From Acidobacteriaceae bacterium (lineage in GTDB: Bacteria; Acidobacteriota; Terriglobia; Terriglobales; Acidobacteriaceae), in the NCBI GenBank assembly GCA_003151155.1, contig PLWX01000117.1:1-38847 (forward strand): a DNA stretch of 38,847 bases. The letters run 5' to 3'. The translations under genes were made by a program, and so were the position numbers. The notes below the pieces were generated by a model. That model was not told the DNA's origin. It ran no database searches and saw only the letters and a program-made list of their open reading frames with translations. Below are positions 1 through 8,134 of this stretch, in pieces. Numbering within the stretch: the first letter of the stretch is position 1; the number at the start of each line of letters is the position of its first letter.

Positions 1-157
1 GGCCAGTTTAGCCGGAGAACTCTCAATCACGCTGGTTCAATTTCTGGGGAGCACATCAGTATCACCCTCAGTTACTTATGCATTCACACTGGGTCCACAG
101 GACTCGCCTGGTGGTCTCCAGTATGGTCATGCACGCGAATAGCAGAGTACCGTGTGG

Positions 158-2161
158 TCAGCTCTGGCTAGGAGAGAATACGAGGTGGTACTCTTTCCCG
201 CTTTCTCCCTGCAACCCGAAGCCGCGTACAGCTAACCTAGCCGCAGGCAGGCCGAGCTTTAGCAACTGATCTTTAATTTCCTTTAGCTGCTTTTCTGCTC
301 CCGCCTGGTACTCCGCCGAGGACTTAGCATTGCCAGTGACGGTATATTCAAGCTCTAACGCAATGCTGTTGTCCTTCGATATAATCTCCGCGATCTTCTT
401 TAAGTCTTTTCTTCCAATCACCCTTACGCTTAGCGACGCTCCGCGACTGGTTTGTTTCACATCACCCACGGCCGCAAGGTCTTTCGACACCGAATCAGCG
501 ATGCTCCGCTTACGGACTTCCACAATTCTTGCTTTCTCGATCGCAAGCGACAGATCGCTGAGTGCCTTTTGATCCTCACCGATCAAAAGCTGCGTTTGCG
601 TTAGTCTCTCCTCTTGAGCGACAAGTGATTGTTCTTTTTCACCAACACTCGCGAGGCTATGGTCTAAGGTGGTGCGCGCGGTTATTGCAGTCTTGGCACT
701 GTCATCGATCCGTGAGGTGGAACTCTCAGGCGTTGAGGTGGAACTCTCAGATGTTAAAGACGCGATAGAACCGATTGATTTGCCTCTCGCCTCAGTGGCA
801 TTCGCTGCCATCATCTCTGTGCTCTTATTCACTGACTGGGTGTCCTGATTGAGCTTTACTCGCGCTATGTCGAGCTCCTGACGGGTACGCGCAACATCGA
901 CCGATTGTGTCGCGAGCTTCTGGTGTGCTTCACCAATTTCTACCATGTAAGCGGATTTGGCCTTCTCGCGGAGCAACTTCACGGAAACGGGATCGGAATG
1001 GTTCCAAGACTCGATTAGGCTGGCGGAGTTCTTGTACGCAGCGGCAAGGAGCGCATTCGGCTCGGAATCGCTGGCCGAAATGCTATCCAATGGGCGAGTC
1101 TGAACATACTGTTTTGAGAAATCAAGGCTCGCCTCGGATACCAGATTTGCTGTTCCATTTGGTCCGCTGCTGTTTCTGACGATGACTTTATATGGCTTCC
1201 GAGCCAACAACACGGGAGCGACTCCCCTCGCAGGTACTTGCACCTGACCGTTAGCGCTATCATCTGGCACGAACTGCGCCCAGAGCGTGTTGTAGGTGGG
1301 ATTGGTAAGAATTAATAGCGCTTGTCCGCTTGTGAAAGATTCAACGCAGAAGTCGCGCTCAGTAGCGTATCGAATAGCAAGACTCACGTCTTGTGCGGTT
1401 GAGCATATGGTTGGGTCTATCTTTTTTATGGCCATTGCGAGGGTATTCGCAATATCCTTCGGAGTAGCGCTGCATTGTGGGGAAGGAGTAGACCATACTC
1501 GAAGTAGCGCTTCCGTAAACCGCGCTTTATATGAAAACTGATCCTCAAGAGACGACGCTAGGACCATTGTGCGCGATAGGCTTGCCTGATCAACCGCTGC
1601 ATTGGCTAATTTTGCCGCAAATCCCCCGATGGCTCCTGCATTACAGGTGTCGATGAACAAAAATGCTGACGTTGCATTTTGAAGATGCCCGACTGCACTT
1701 AACAACTCGTTTCCCTGTATTGCGTTCGCCTCTGGCGTAGCTGAATCGGTATTTGAACTCGCGATGAACAACTCTGTATTTGACGGGGAGTTCGGGTAGG
1801 ACCTCGCCATCCCGTGCGAAAGTACAAAAAGCAACTGAACCTCGCGTGTGTCGGACGGTAAGTCTTTATAAAGAAAACTTCTGATGGCTTCGGAAGTCGT
1901 CTGTTTGTCACTCTTGAAGACCCTGACGGGAACGTTAAAGTTCTTTTCGAAAAACGTACGAACATGTTCGGCTTCCGCGTCAATCTCCTGGCCAATCTTC
2001 TCGTTGGATGCGCCATCAGGCCCATGCGCAAAATGAGTGACGGCAATAACGGTTACAGCCAGTCCAGATTCTTCTTGACCACTCATAGGCATAGCCGTGC
2101 AAAATAAGAGGAGTGCTGCGGCCAAACCTATCGAGCGGCTAATTCGACAAATTTTATACAT
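158..2161 (-). CDS. Secreted caspase-like (C14/metacaspase fold) protease with coiled coil and OmpA-like tail
   Basis: The 667-residue product begins with a signal peptide (hydrophobic run about residues 11-27, likely cut near SGQ-EE), so it acts outside the cytoplasm. Residues about 35-230 look like a caspase fold. His116 lies in LLFVLSHG after a beta strand, and Cys173 lies in FLFIDTCNAG, the HG and DxCxxG signatures of the C14 catalytic dyad. A middle domain is followed by a long Gln/Ser/Glu-rich probable coiled coil (about 400-580). Residues about 590-660 resemble a degenerate OmpA-type peptidoglycan-binding domain. That last assignment is tentative because the usual TD and LSxxRA residues are not clear. 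The gene lies 13 nt after the M6 metalloprotease gene on the same strand, so the two are probably co-transcribed. No strong Shine-Dalgarno is seen; an AGGTG lies about 15 nt upstream. Substrate and role are unknown. Confidence 0.8.
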   Translation of the reverse strand: MYKICRISRSIGLAAALLLFCTAMPMSGQEESGLAVTVIAVTHFAHGPDGASNEKIGQEIDAEAEHVRTFFEKNFNVPVRVFKSDKQTTSEAIRSFLYKDLPSDTREVQLLFVLSHGMARSYPNSPSNTELFIASSNTDSATPEANAIQGNELLSAVGHLQNATSAFLFIDTCNAGAIGGFAAKLANAAVDQASLSRTMVLASSLEDQFSYKARFTEALLRVWSTPSPQCSATPKDIANTLAMAIKKIDPTICSTAQDVSLAIRYATERDFCVESFTSGQALLILTNPTYNTLWAQFVPDDSANGQVQVPARGVAPVLLARKPYKVIVRNSSGPNGTANLVSEASLDFSKQYVQTRPLDSISASDSEPNALLAAAYKNSASLIESWNHSDPVSVKLLREKAKSAYMVEIGEAHQKLATQSVDVARTRQELDIARVKLNQDTQSVNKSTEMMAANATEARGKSIGSIASLTSESSTSTPESSTSRIDDSAKTAITARTTLDHSLASVGEKEQSLVAQEERLTQTQLLIGEDQKALSDLSLAIEKARIVEVRKRSIADSVSKDLAAVGDVKQTSRGASLSVRVIGRKDLKKIAEIISKDNSIALELEYTVTGNAKSSAEYQAGAEKQLKEIKDQLLKLGLPAARLAVRGFGLQGESGKEYHLVFSPSQS
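714..750. repeat. 21-bp-period tandem duplication inside the caspase-like gene
   Basis: A 16-base unit (GAGGTGGAACTCTCAG on the plus strand) occurs at 714-729 and again at 735-750. The 21-base period duplicates seven codons and gives the repeated ESSTSTP/ESSTSR segment in the Ser/Thr-rich linker of the caspase-like protein. The reading frame is preserved. Confidence 0.85.
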
Positions 2162-2174
2162 ACAGGACTATCAC

Positions 2175-4022
2175 CTATTTTAAGAGGTCGGCGTGGTGTA
2201 CCTGAAAGGTCCAAGAGGGGCTGGCTTCGGCCTGTTTCATGGCGCCTGTTAGCTCGACCCGTTGATCGAGATATTCAGCCATCACCGCAGGTCGGTTCTG
2301 ACCAGGAGATCGCGGTATTTCCATTCTCAACCATGGCGTCACGTGAATATGGAAACCCTCTTCGTCGCTTAGAATCAAGTTAGGCGGGTCGCGAAAGTAA
2401 TTTCGAACCTGATTCGTGAGTCGACCTGAGACCCGAACTTCTTCATCTGCGAATGCTTCCGGGTGTTGGCTCAGGGATTTTACCGACGCGGAAGGAATCA
2501 GTTGTGCGGCCGACGTTCTGCATGACCCACGCGAAAAAAATATGTCGAGCTTGGCTACTGTTCCAGCCAGAGTTATTGAACACATTGCCAGACGAATAGT
2601 CGTAGCGGGCGTCGTACTATTGTCAAACGAGGATTTATCGCTTGTGCCCGGGAACGTATCTCCAGGGCCACCTCGAAAGCCGTCAGAATCGGAGTGGTGC
2701 ACGAGCCCGTTAAGACCGTCTGCCTCCACTACCTCAACACCCATGAGGGCGGGATTCACGTTAACGCGGTTTGAAGGGAGTGCGTCGTTTAGAACTGTTT
2801 CGCGAATGTGAAGTATTAACATGCCGGTGCCCGGTATCTTTGAGTCAAATCCGATCCTCTGTCGATTGCTTATGAGATAATACTCACTCAGATTGGCGGA
2901 GTCGTTCTTGATCGTCACAAGTAGCGTCTCTCCTGTGGTCTCAAAGGGTTGTAGCATTATGCTGGATTCATCGCCTATAACATCTCTAGGCCGAATCCAG
3001 CCTAAATATCCTTTGCTCCATGCAGACATATGCACGGGCTGATCGGGGCTTACTCCGTCCCCACCCCAGGATCCCGCAGCCATTAAATCCCAGTTCCCAA
3101 TTCCCTCCGACTTTGGTTCCCGCGACGTGTCATACAGATCAGGAAGTCCGAATGCGTGGCCGATCTCATGGGCAATCACTCCGATCGGAATTGGGGTGAC
3201 ACCGTCACATGCAACCGCAGGAAACAATACATAATCGTCTACCGTGATATTTCCTCCTTTTGCGTTGTAACTCTTAGCACTCGTTACAATGGGCTTGTGA
3301 CCCTTCCACCCAGACACCCTATCGTGGTGCGACCACAGGCTGGTAGGAGAAGGGGTGCGGCATTCAGCTCCCCTTCCTGGATGCACGATGGCCACAAAAT
3401 CGACAACTCCATCATTGTTATTGTGGGAATTCTTGAGAATATTGGCCTTATCGTCCGTACTATCATTGTCATACAGGCCCCATTGGGTATTTGCGTCATT
3501 CAACGAGACCGCTTCTTCTACCATGCTCGCAATATTTGAGCTATCGCATGTGCCGTAGCACTTCGCGTCACTCCCGGCATAGTAACTTTCTTTTCGTGAG
3601 AGTTTCACCCAGGGCTTCACGTCCCCGGTGATCTCAAGGCTTCCATATGAATTCTCGTGGTAGTAAGCTGTGAGAGTAGTCGCAGACCCGGCCCCAAAAA
3701 GCTCCTTCGCCAAAACATCCGCTCTATATGGCGTCTGTGAAGTATCGCTATATTGAGCAAGCAACACTACGATCCTTCGATGCCCAGCTACTTTCTCGAC
3801 GATCCCCATCGGCTGAGCGCCGTTCTTTATTGCTTGTCGATTGTCCTGCAACTGTTTCGTTAATGCCAGGAAAGCGTGGTGGAATTGAAACGCCGTCGGA
3901 TTCGCTTCGAGACGACGGTAATAGCCGTCAGGCAAGGGGCCCACCTGAGCTGGCGTTATTGCGAACGCGTGATGGACAGAACCGAAAATAGCGACGATTA
4001 GAATAATGTTTCTTCCGAGCAT
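2175..4022 (-). CDS. Secreted M6-family (immune inhibitor A-like) zinc metalloprotease
   Basis: A 615-residue protein with an N-terminal signal peptide (residues 1-21, ending AFA-ITP). The zinc site is HEIGHAFGLPD at residues 285-295, a perfect HExxHxxGxxD metzincin motif. The surrounding pattern (HENSYG near 122, NNNDGVVDFVAIVHPG near 201, later GNWDLMAAGSWGG) is characteristic of M6-domain proteases. The last 110 residues or so (about 505-615) form a separate beta-rich, OB-fold-like region (VRVSGRL, VELTGAM). The start has an AGAGGGA Shine-Dalgarno 7-8 nt upstream. The gene sits between the predicted beta-barrel gene (66 nt upstream) and the caspase-like gene (13 nt downstream), so two unrelated secreted proteases appear to share one transcript. 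Known M6 members degrade host or environmental proteins; the target here is not evident. Confidence 0.88.
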   Translation of the reverse strand: MLGRNIILIVAIFGSVHHAFAITPAQVGPLPDGYYRRLEANPTAFQFHHAFLALTKQLQDNRQAIKNGAQPMGIVEKVAGHRRIVVLLAQYSDTSQTPYRADVLAKELFGAGSATTLTAYYHENSYGSLEITGDVKPWVKLSRKESYYAGSDAKCYGTCDSSNIASMVEEAVSLNDANTQWGLYDNDSTDDKANILKNSHNNNDGVVDFVAIVHPGRGAECRTPSPTSLWSHHDRVSGWKGHKPIVTSAKSYNAKGGNITVDDYVLFPAVACDGVTPIPIGVIAHEIGHAFGLPDLYDTSREPKSEGIGNWDLMAAGSWGGDGVSPDQPVHMSAWSKGYLGWIRPRDVIGDESSIMLQPFETTGETLLVTIKNDSANLSEYYLISNRQRIGFDSKIPGTGMLILHIRETVLNDALPSNRVNVNPALMGVEVVEADGLNGLVHHSDSDGFRGGPGDTFPGTSDKSSFDNSTTPATTIRLAMCSITLAGTVAKLDIFFSRGSCRTSAAQLIPSASVKSLSQHPEAFADEEVRVSGRLTNQVRNYFRDPPNLILSDEEGFHIHVTPWLRMEIPRSPGQNRPAVMAEYLDQRVELTGAMKQAEASPSWTFQVHHADLLK

Positions 4023-4088
4023 ATGTTATCCCTCTAGACCACGATCGGCATCCGACTCCATCGCGTTCATCAGAAAAGGTGTGCAGCC

Positions 4089-5645
4089 TCAAGGAGCCAG
4101 CGCGAAAGTGAACGTTAGCGCGAAGCCTGGCTTCCAATTGGTTGTGACGGGGAGAGAAGTGAGCCCGTTTCCTTGTGGAGTTCCGACCTGATATCCGGGT
4201 AGAAGCTGATCGCGACGGGCAAGCTGAAGAGCGGGAGTGATAAAGAATGCTCTTCGACGCAGAGAAATGGCAGGGCCCAGCAAGAACTCCAGATTTGTGG
4301 TTCCGGAGGTAGACCCAATAACTGCCCCTAACGCCCCGTGTAGACCGAAAGTGCTATGGCCTTCCCAGATGCCTATATTGTATTGGAGGGCATACAGAGG
4401 GGTCGCAAGAGCGTCTGTGGTGGTCCCGATCGCGAGAATCGTGTTAGCCGGATTCGCCGAATCCTTACCTGGCTGGAACGAGTAAACTCGATCGTGAACG
4501 AAACTGACCCCCATACCTGTGCTTACGGTGCCTGGCGGGTAGCATGTGTTGCTCACGATTTGCAGGTCCACAGGCGTCGGAGAGGGTGATGTAGATATAT
4601 CCGTGATGTGGAGACTTATTGTGTCTGTCCGGCCGCGGCCATACCAATTGTTCGAGCAGTCGATATTGGACGCAAAATAGAAGGGGCTACCTGCTTTGTC
4701 TGGGTCTGGTTGGTCGGTATCTTGTTGATTGATCGTTGCGAGGATTCCCCTCCAAAAATTGATATATGAAATGGAAGCGACGAAAGTCGAATATGCGGTT
4801 GCGGCACCTTGCCACCCTTCGACCAACTTCACGTTGTCCGCAAGGAACGAAGTAAGCTTGTCGTTTAGATCTTTATCGCTCGCGACGGTAATCCATGCGC
4901 TATATCCTGCCATCTTTGCAAGTTGTGTCTGCTCGGCTTGCATTGCAAGAAGACTCACATCGAGATTATCGATGTCCTGTGACGGCCACTGATAAGCATT
5001 CTCAGAACGGCAATCAGTTGTCCAAGGCCCCCCACTCTTAACGGGGTTCCATGGAGTAGCAGAGTTGTTTTTTGCAAACTCCCGCAGATTCTGGATCTCT
5101 TCCCCCCTTAGAAGACTTGCCGAATACTCCCTGAGGCGATCAATGTAGCATTGCTGTTCGCTGGAAGCATCCACAACAAGAGCGTTTAGGCTAACCCGTT
5201 GTTTCGTGACCGCCCCGCTGAGATCAAACGCGCGACCACGCAAGTCCCACCATGCGTCGGTAACCTTCTCTGCATCTGTTTCTGGAGGCTTGTCACCGCC
5301 AGCATTCATCTGGGCCTTGGCTGGTCCCTTCAACGGAGGGAGAGTAGCTGCATTGGTTGAAGGCAGAGCGGCTAGTAGTGCTGGAGGAGTCGGTGCCGAG
5401 ATGCTGACCGTAGATGATCGAAGGGAGTAAGAATAGCGGAACGGATTGATATACCGAACCACAAATGAACGCGCATCTGTTGCGGATATGGGCAATGAAC
5501 TTTTGGGAGTGATCACCTTAATACGAGTATCGCAAGACTCCTTGGTGCGGGGAGTATCCGAGCACGGAGCTTTTTTCTGTGCGTAAACTGCAGTGTAGCT
5601 GGTCAGGCAAAAGCTAAGCGCAAGGATCGTCGAATAGGTGGACAT
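4089..5645 (-). CDS. Exported protein of unknown function with predicted C-terminal outer-membrane beta-barrel
   Basis: Not recognised as a named family. The ATG at 5643-5645 was chosen because GGAGG lies 4 nt upstream; an in-frame TTG six codons earlier would put that sequence inside the gene. The 518-residue product has a signal peptide (STILALSFCLTSYTAVYAQ), then a Pro/Ala-rich segment, a largely helical region with paired Cys residues (middle third), and from about residue 390 alternating hydrophobic/polar strands ending in FALTFTFALAP, as in an outer-membrane barrel. It is the first gene of the three-gene minus-strand unit with the M6 and caspase-like proteases, so it may be their surface anchor, exporter or target. 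That role is inferred from position only. Confidence 0.6.
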   Translation of the reverse strand: MSTYSTILALSFCLTSYTAVYAQKKAPCSDTPRTKESCDTRIKVITPKSSLPISATDARSFVVRYINPFRYSYSLRSSTVSISAPTPPALLAALPSTNAATLPPLKGPAKAQMNAGGDKPPETDAEKVTDAWWDLRGRAFDLSGAVTKQRVSLNALVVDASSEQQCYIDRLREYSASLLRGEEIQNLREFAKNNSATPWNPVKSGGPWTTDCRSENAYQWPSQDIDNLDVSLLAMQAEQTQLAKMAGYSAWITVASDKDLNDKLTSFLADNVKLVEGWQGAATAYSTFVASISYINFWRGILATINQQDTDQPDPDKAGSPFYFASNIDCSNNWYGRGRTDTISLHITDISTSPSPTPVDLQIVSNTCYPPGTVSTGMGVSFVHDRVYSFQPGKDSANPANTILAIGTTTDALATPLYALQYNIGIWEGHSTFGLHGALGAVIGSTSGTTNLEFLLGPAISLRRRAFFITPALQLARRDQLLPGYQVGTPQGNGLTSLPVTTNWKPGFALTFTFALAP

Positions 5646-5960
5646 CTTTCCTCCAATAGTCAAAGCTATATAAGCTCACTCATCCATCGCGATGGATGCG
5701 CACAGACCATTCGGCAGGGAGCAGTTGTTGATGAATATTCCAGCAAACAGCATAACTAGACTCACTCTCGGCCCAGGGTAGCGCTTTATAGCACAGTCCT
5801 CGACTTTATACAATAGTTGTATTAAAAACTAAATCCTAGGTTGGAGCTGAGACTCGAACGCGACAAGGTTGCGAATCAGAGACTGGTTGTAGGGAATTGT
5901 TCCCGTGCCGAGCTGGAGATACATGAAGCAGCGCAAGCCTGAAATTGCCTTCGAGGTCAC
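5646..5960. other. Intergenic region upstream of the protease operon, with a short inverted repeat
   Basis: This 315-bp divergent region separates the minus-strand protease unit from the plus-strand broken gene and should hold the operon promoter. A perfect inverted repeat ATACAA-TAG-TTGTAT at 5808-5822 in an AT-rich stretch could be an operator. No convincing paired -35/-10 was assigned. Confidence 0.4.
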
Positions 5961-6611
5961 ATGAAAATCTGGCTCGTAGGCGCAGTCATTCTGGCGGGCT
6001 GCCAACTCTGTGCTCCCGCATTCTGCCAAGCATCCATCTCTGGTGGCTATCAAAGAGACGCGCCTTTACCCGTAAAGCAGGTGTCGGTGAAGGATGTAGT
6101 GGCGATGAAGCAAGCCGGCCTGTCCGACGACATCGTCATCGCCCAAATTCGGCAGCATAACGATCCCACCGAGCTGAGCACAGATGACCTGATTGGTCTG
6201 AAGAAAGAGAAGGTGAGCGATGCAGTTATCCGCGCGCTCATTGATCCCAAGGGACAACCGTCTGTCAGCCCCTGTTCGACGAGTACTCCTGTACTTGCCA
6301 GCGTTTTGAACATCAATCCGTCTGGAGCGACCCAGGGGCTGGTCAGACCCCCGTGGGCGATCCGAATGATCCGCTTATCGCTCACGATTCGGGGATATAC
6401 CTTTTCACCGAGGATCTTGCGGCCAAACCTAAGATGGTCATGCTTGAACGTACCGCGTATCAAGGTGCGAAGAGAGGCGGAGTCTTCACCTCAGCGAGGA
6501 CGTACGGCATTGCCAAGATGAAAACCAAAGCAGTGATGGCAAGGCTGCACCACTGAGATTACCGGGAGCAAGCCTACGTTCTACTTCTGTATTACCGCGT
6601 TGAGAGCGTAA
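5961..6611 (+). pseudogene. Exported protein of unknown function, broken by two compensating frameshifts
   Basis: Translation starts well in one frame at 5961 with a signal peptide (MKIWLVGAVILAGCQLCAPAFCQ) and a conserved-looking two-helix module (VSVKDVVAMKQAGLSDDIVIAQIRQ, then LSTDDLIGLKKEKVSDAVI). Somewhere in about 6265-6350 the sensible frame moves by one base: the continuation VGDPNDPLIAHDSGIYLF and LERTAYQGAKRGGVFTSARTYG is in the other plus frame from about 6353 to 6550. Near 6550 it switches back, and EITGSKPTFYF continues in the original frame to TAA at 6609-6611. The order of these pieces matches what I recall of acidobacterial proteins that pair such repeats with a C-terminal domain ending in PTFYFYF. 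Two compensating indels imply a decaying gene, or sequencing errors. Confidence 0.6.
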
Positions 6612-7142
6612 AGGAATGGCTACAAGCCAAAGAGCATTCGCCACTCTCCTCGAAGCAAAGACGCGGCGGTTACACATGGCAAGAACGGCTCATCAAAAGG
6701 CTGTACTGCCTGTGAGGTCTGTTGTCGTACCCTAACCTGAGGGACACGCGACCCAATACAGATCGACTCCGCAGCAGCACAGTGAGGTAGGGAAGCCCGC
6801 CACGATGCTCAATGGTTGTGATTGTCCGAGGCCACATCGGCGCGGGCTTAGCCAGTACGAACCACGATGAAACCTACGGAAATTGCATTGTTCGCAGGTA
6901 TTTGATCGCGACTCGAGAAAACCGGATCCATCTGCGATCCGTACCATCCGTTGTGCCATCTCATCGACAAGCATGCGTCAATGTATATCAGCCGCGCGTC
7001 CTATGAAGCAGCCGATCACTTGACTTGGTCACGCGAGAAGCAACGCGCCGGGCCTCACTTCGACGTGCAGAACCGGAACTTCCACAAAACTCCGTGCGAA
7101 CTATCGTCCTTGGCCGTACAGTGCGATACCTACCTTGCTGGG
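6612..7142. other. Gene-poor stretch, no feature recognised
   Basis: About 530 bp between the broken gene and the small basic protein. Reading frames here are short, lack credible ribosome sites and give compositionally random peptides. No tRNA, transposon end or long repeat was seen. Confidence 0.5.
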
Positions 7143-7373
7143 ATGGAAATCACGAATATTCTCGCTGCCCTCATCACGGAAAGGGATGCCCTCAACAAGG
7201 CCATTGCTGCTCTCGAAGGAAGTGGCACCCACCGTAAGCCTGGTCGGCCCGTCGGATCGTCGAACAAGCGCAAGCGGGTGATGAGCGCGGCCGCACGCGC
7301 CAAGATCGCCGCTGCCGCTCGTGCGCGATGGTCGAAAGCGAAAAAGCGAGGCAAGAATTCGCTGGCAGCGTAG
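7143..7373 (+). CDS. Small basic protein with AT-hook-like motif
   Basis: A 76-residue protein. The start at ATG 7143 is preferred over a 140-residue extension because only the part from MEITNILAALITERDALNKA onward looks like protein. It has a short amphipathic helix (residues 1-25), then KPGRPVGSSNKRKR, an AT-hook-like GRP core in a basic context, then an Ala/Arg/Lys-rich helix (MSAAARAKIAAAARARWSKAKK). This helix, GRP and basic-tail layout is common in small acidobacterial and proteobacterial DNA-associated proteins of unknown role. A nucleoid-binding or silencing function is plausible but inferred. No strong Shine-Dalgarno is visible. It is isolated, at the edge of the integrated-element region. 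Confidence 0.6.
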   Translation: MEITNILAALITERDALNKAIAALEGSGTHRKPGRPVGSSNKRKRVMSAAARAKIAAAARARWSKAKKRGKNSLAA

Positions 7374-7836
7374 AGGGCGCAGGATATATGCGTCCAGGGA
7401 ACCCTCGGCCATCGCCACCGGTTGCTGTGTTCTTTGGTGCGAGCACGGACGATTGCTAACAACGCGCCCAGTAGCACAAACAGCAAAATAGCTTCTTGCT
7501 ACTTCTGTAGCATCGTCACGCCCACATCACGCCTCGCATAAATCTGGTGACATGAAGAAACTCGAAGCGATTTCTCGCGACTAGGCGACCCTCGTCCGTT
7601 TCTAGAATCCCTCCCTCCTGGCCTCCACCGCCTCGTACAGACGCGCGTGAGTGGTTGGAGGTAGGGAAGGTGGCTTGTGCGTCGTACGAATTTTTTAAAA
7701 CCGATCCTGGTGAGAAATCCGATCCCAACCCGATTGGTGAACTGTACCTTGGATGGCATCTTCCTGAGATCGTTCGCCACAGAGTTTACTGCGCGAAAAT
7801 TGCATTGCTACAAAACCGTGCATGGAAAGATGGGAA
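7374..7836. other. Non-coding stretch, no feature recognised
   Basis: About 460 bp with no credible gene on either strand. The frames that exist are short and lack ribosome sites. It leads into the TGACA-repeat cluster. Confidence 0.45.
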
Positions 7837-8111
7837 TGACAAATGACGGCAACCCGCTGTCCGTGTCATTCCTGCTGTCATCGCGCAAGTCTTACGAGTC
7901 ATGAAGGTTAGGACGACCTATGACACTATGACACTGGAATGGATAAGGAATAAAAATAAGGGGCAGCTGGGATGCTTCTAAAACCGCAAGGATAGAAAAT
8001 GTGTATAAGAGTGTTTGAGCAAGAAATTCCCGTCATGCTGTCACGTCTTTTCGCAAGATGCTGAAAAATCGCGAATTGACTGATGACAGAAGATCGGTGA
8101 CAGTTATGACG
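7837..8111. repeat. Cluster of TGACA/TGTCA pentamers, possible iteron or protein-binding array
   Basis: In an AT-rich non-coding stretch just beyond the 3' end of the replication-ATPase gene, TGACA occurs at 7837, 7921, 7929, 8084 and 8098, and its complement TGTCA at 7864, 7876 and 8039. Related TGACG is at 7844 and 8107, and GTCAT at 7898 and 8032. Eight exact pentamers lie in 266 bp, where roughly half a copy would be expected by chance. One pair forms an exact 8-bp tandem repeat, CTATGACA, at 7918-7933; others are spaced 12-14 bp, near one helical turn. The layout suits an iteron-type origin or a partition/regulator site of the element, but function is inferred. Confidence 0.55.
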
Positions 8112-8134
8112 GTCGTCTTCGATGCAACCGCCAC

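Noticed and set aside
3560-3580. ACTCCCGGC matching part of the tRNA-Arg 3' region, considered as the distal att site
   Set aside because: Only about ten bases match, and they lie inside the intact M6 protease gene.
5840-5880. tRNA T-arm-like string on the minus strand (GTTCGAGT followed by CTCAGCTCC)
   Set aside because: The flanking bases do not pair as a T stem, and no acceptor, D or anticodon arm can be built, so it is neither a tRNA nor a supported att copy.
7999-8011. ATGTGTATAAGAG, a 13-base match to the Tn5 mosaic end / Nextera adapter
   Set aside because: The match stops before the final bases of the 19-bp end (TGTTTG follows instead of ACAG), there is no transposase or second end, and both flanks look genomic.
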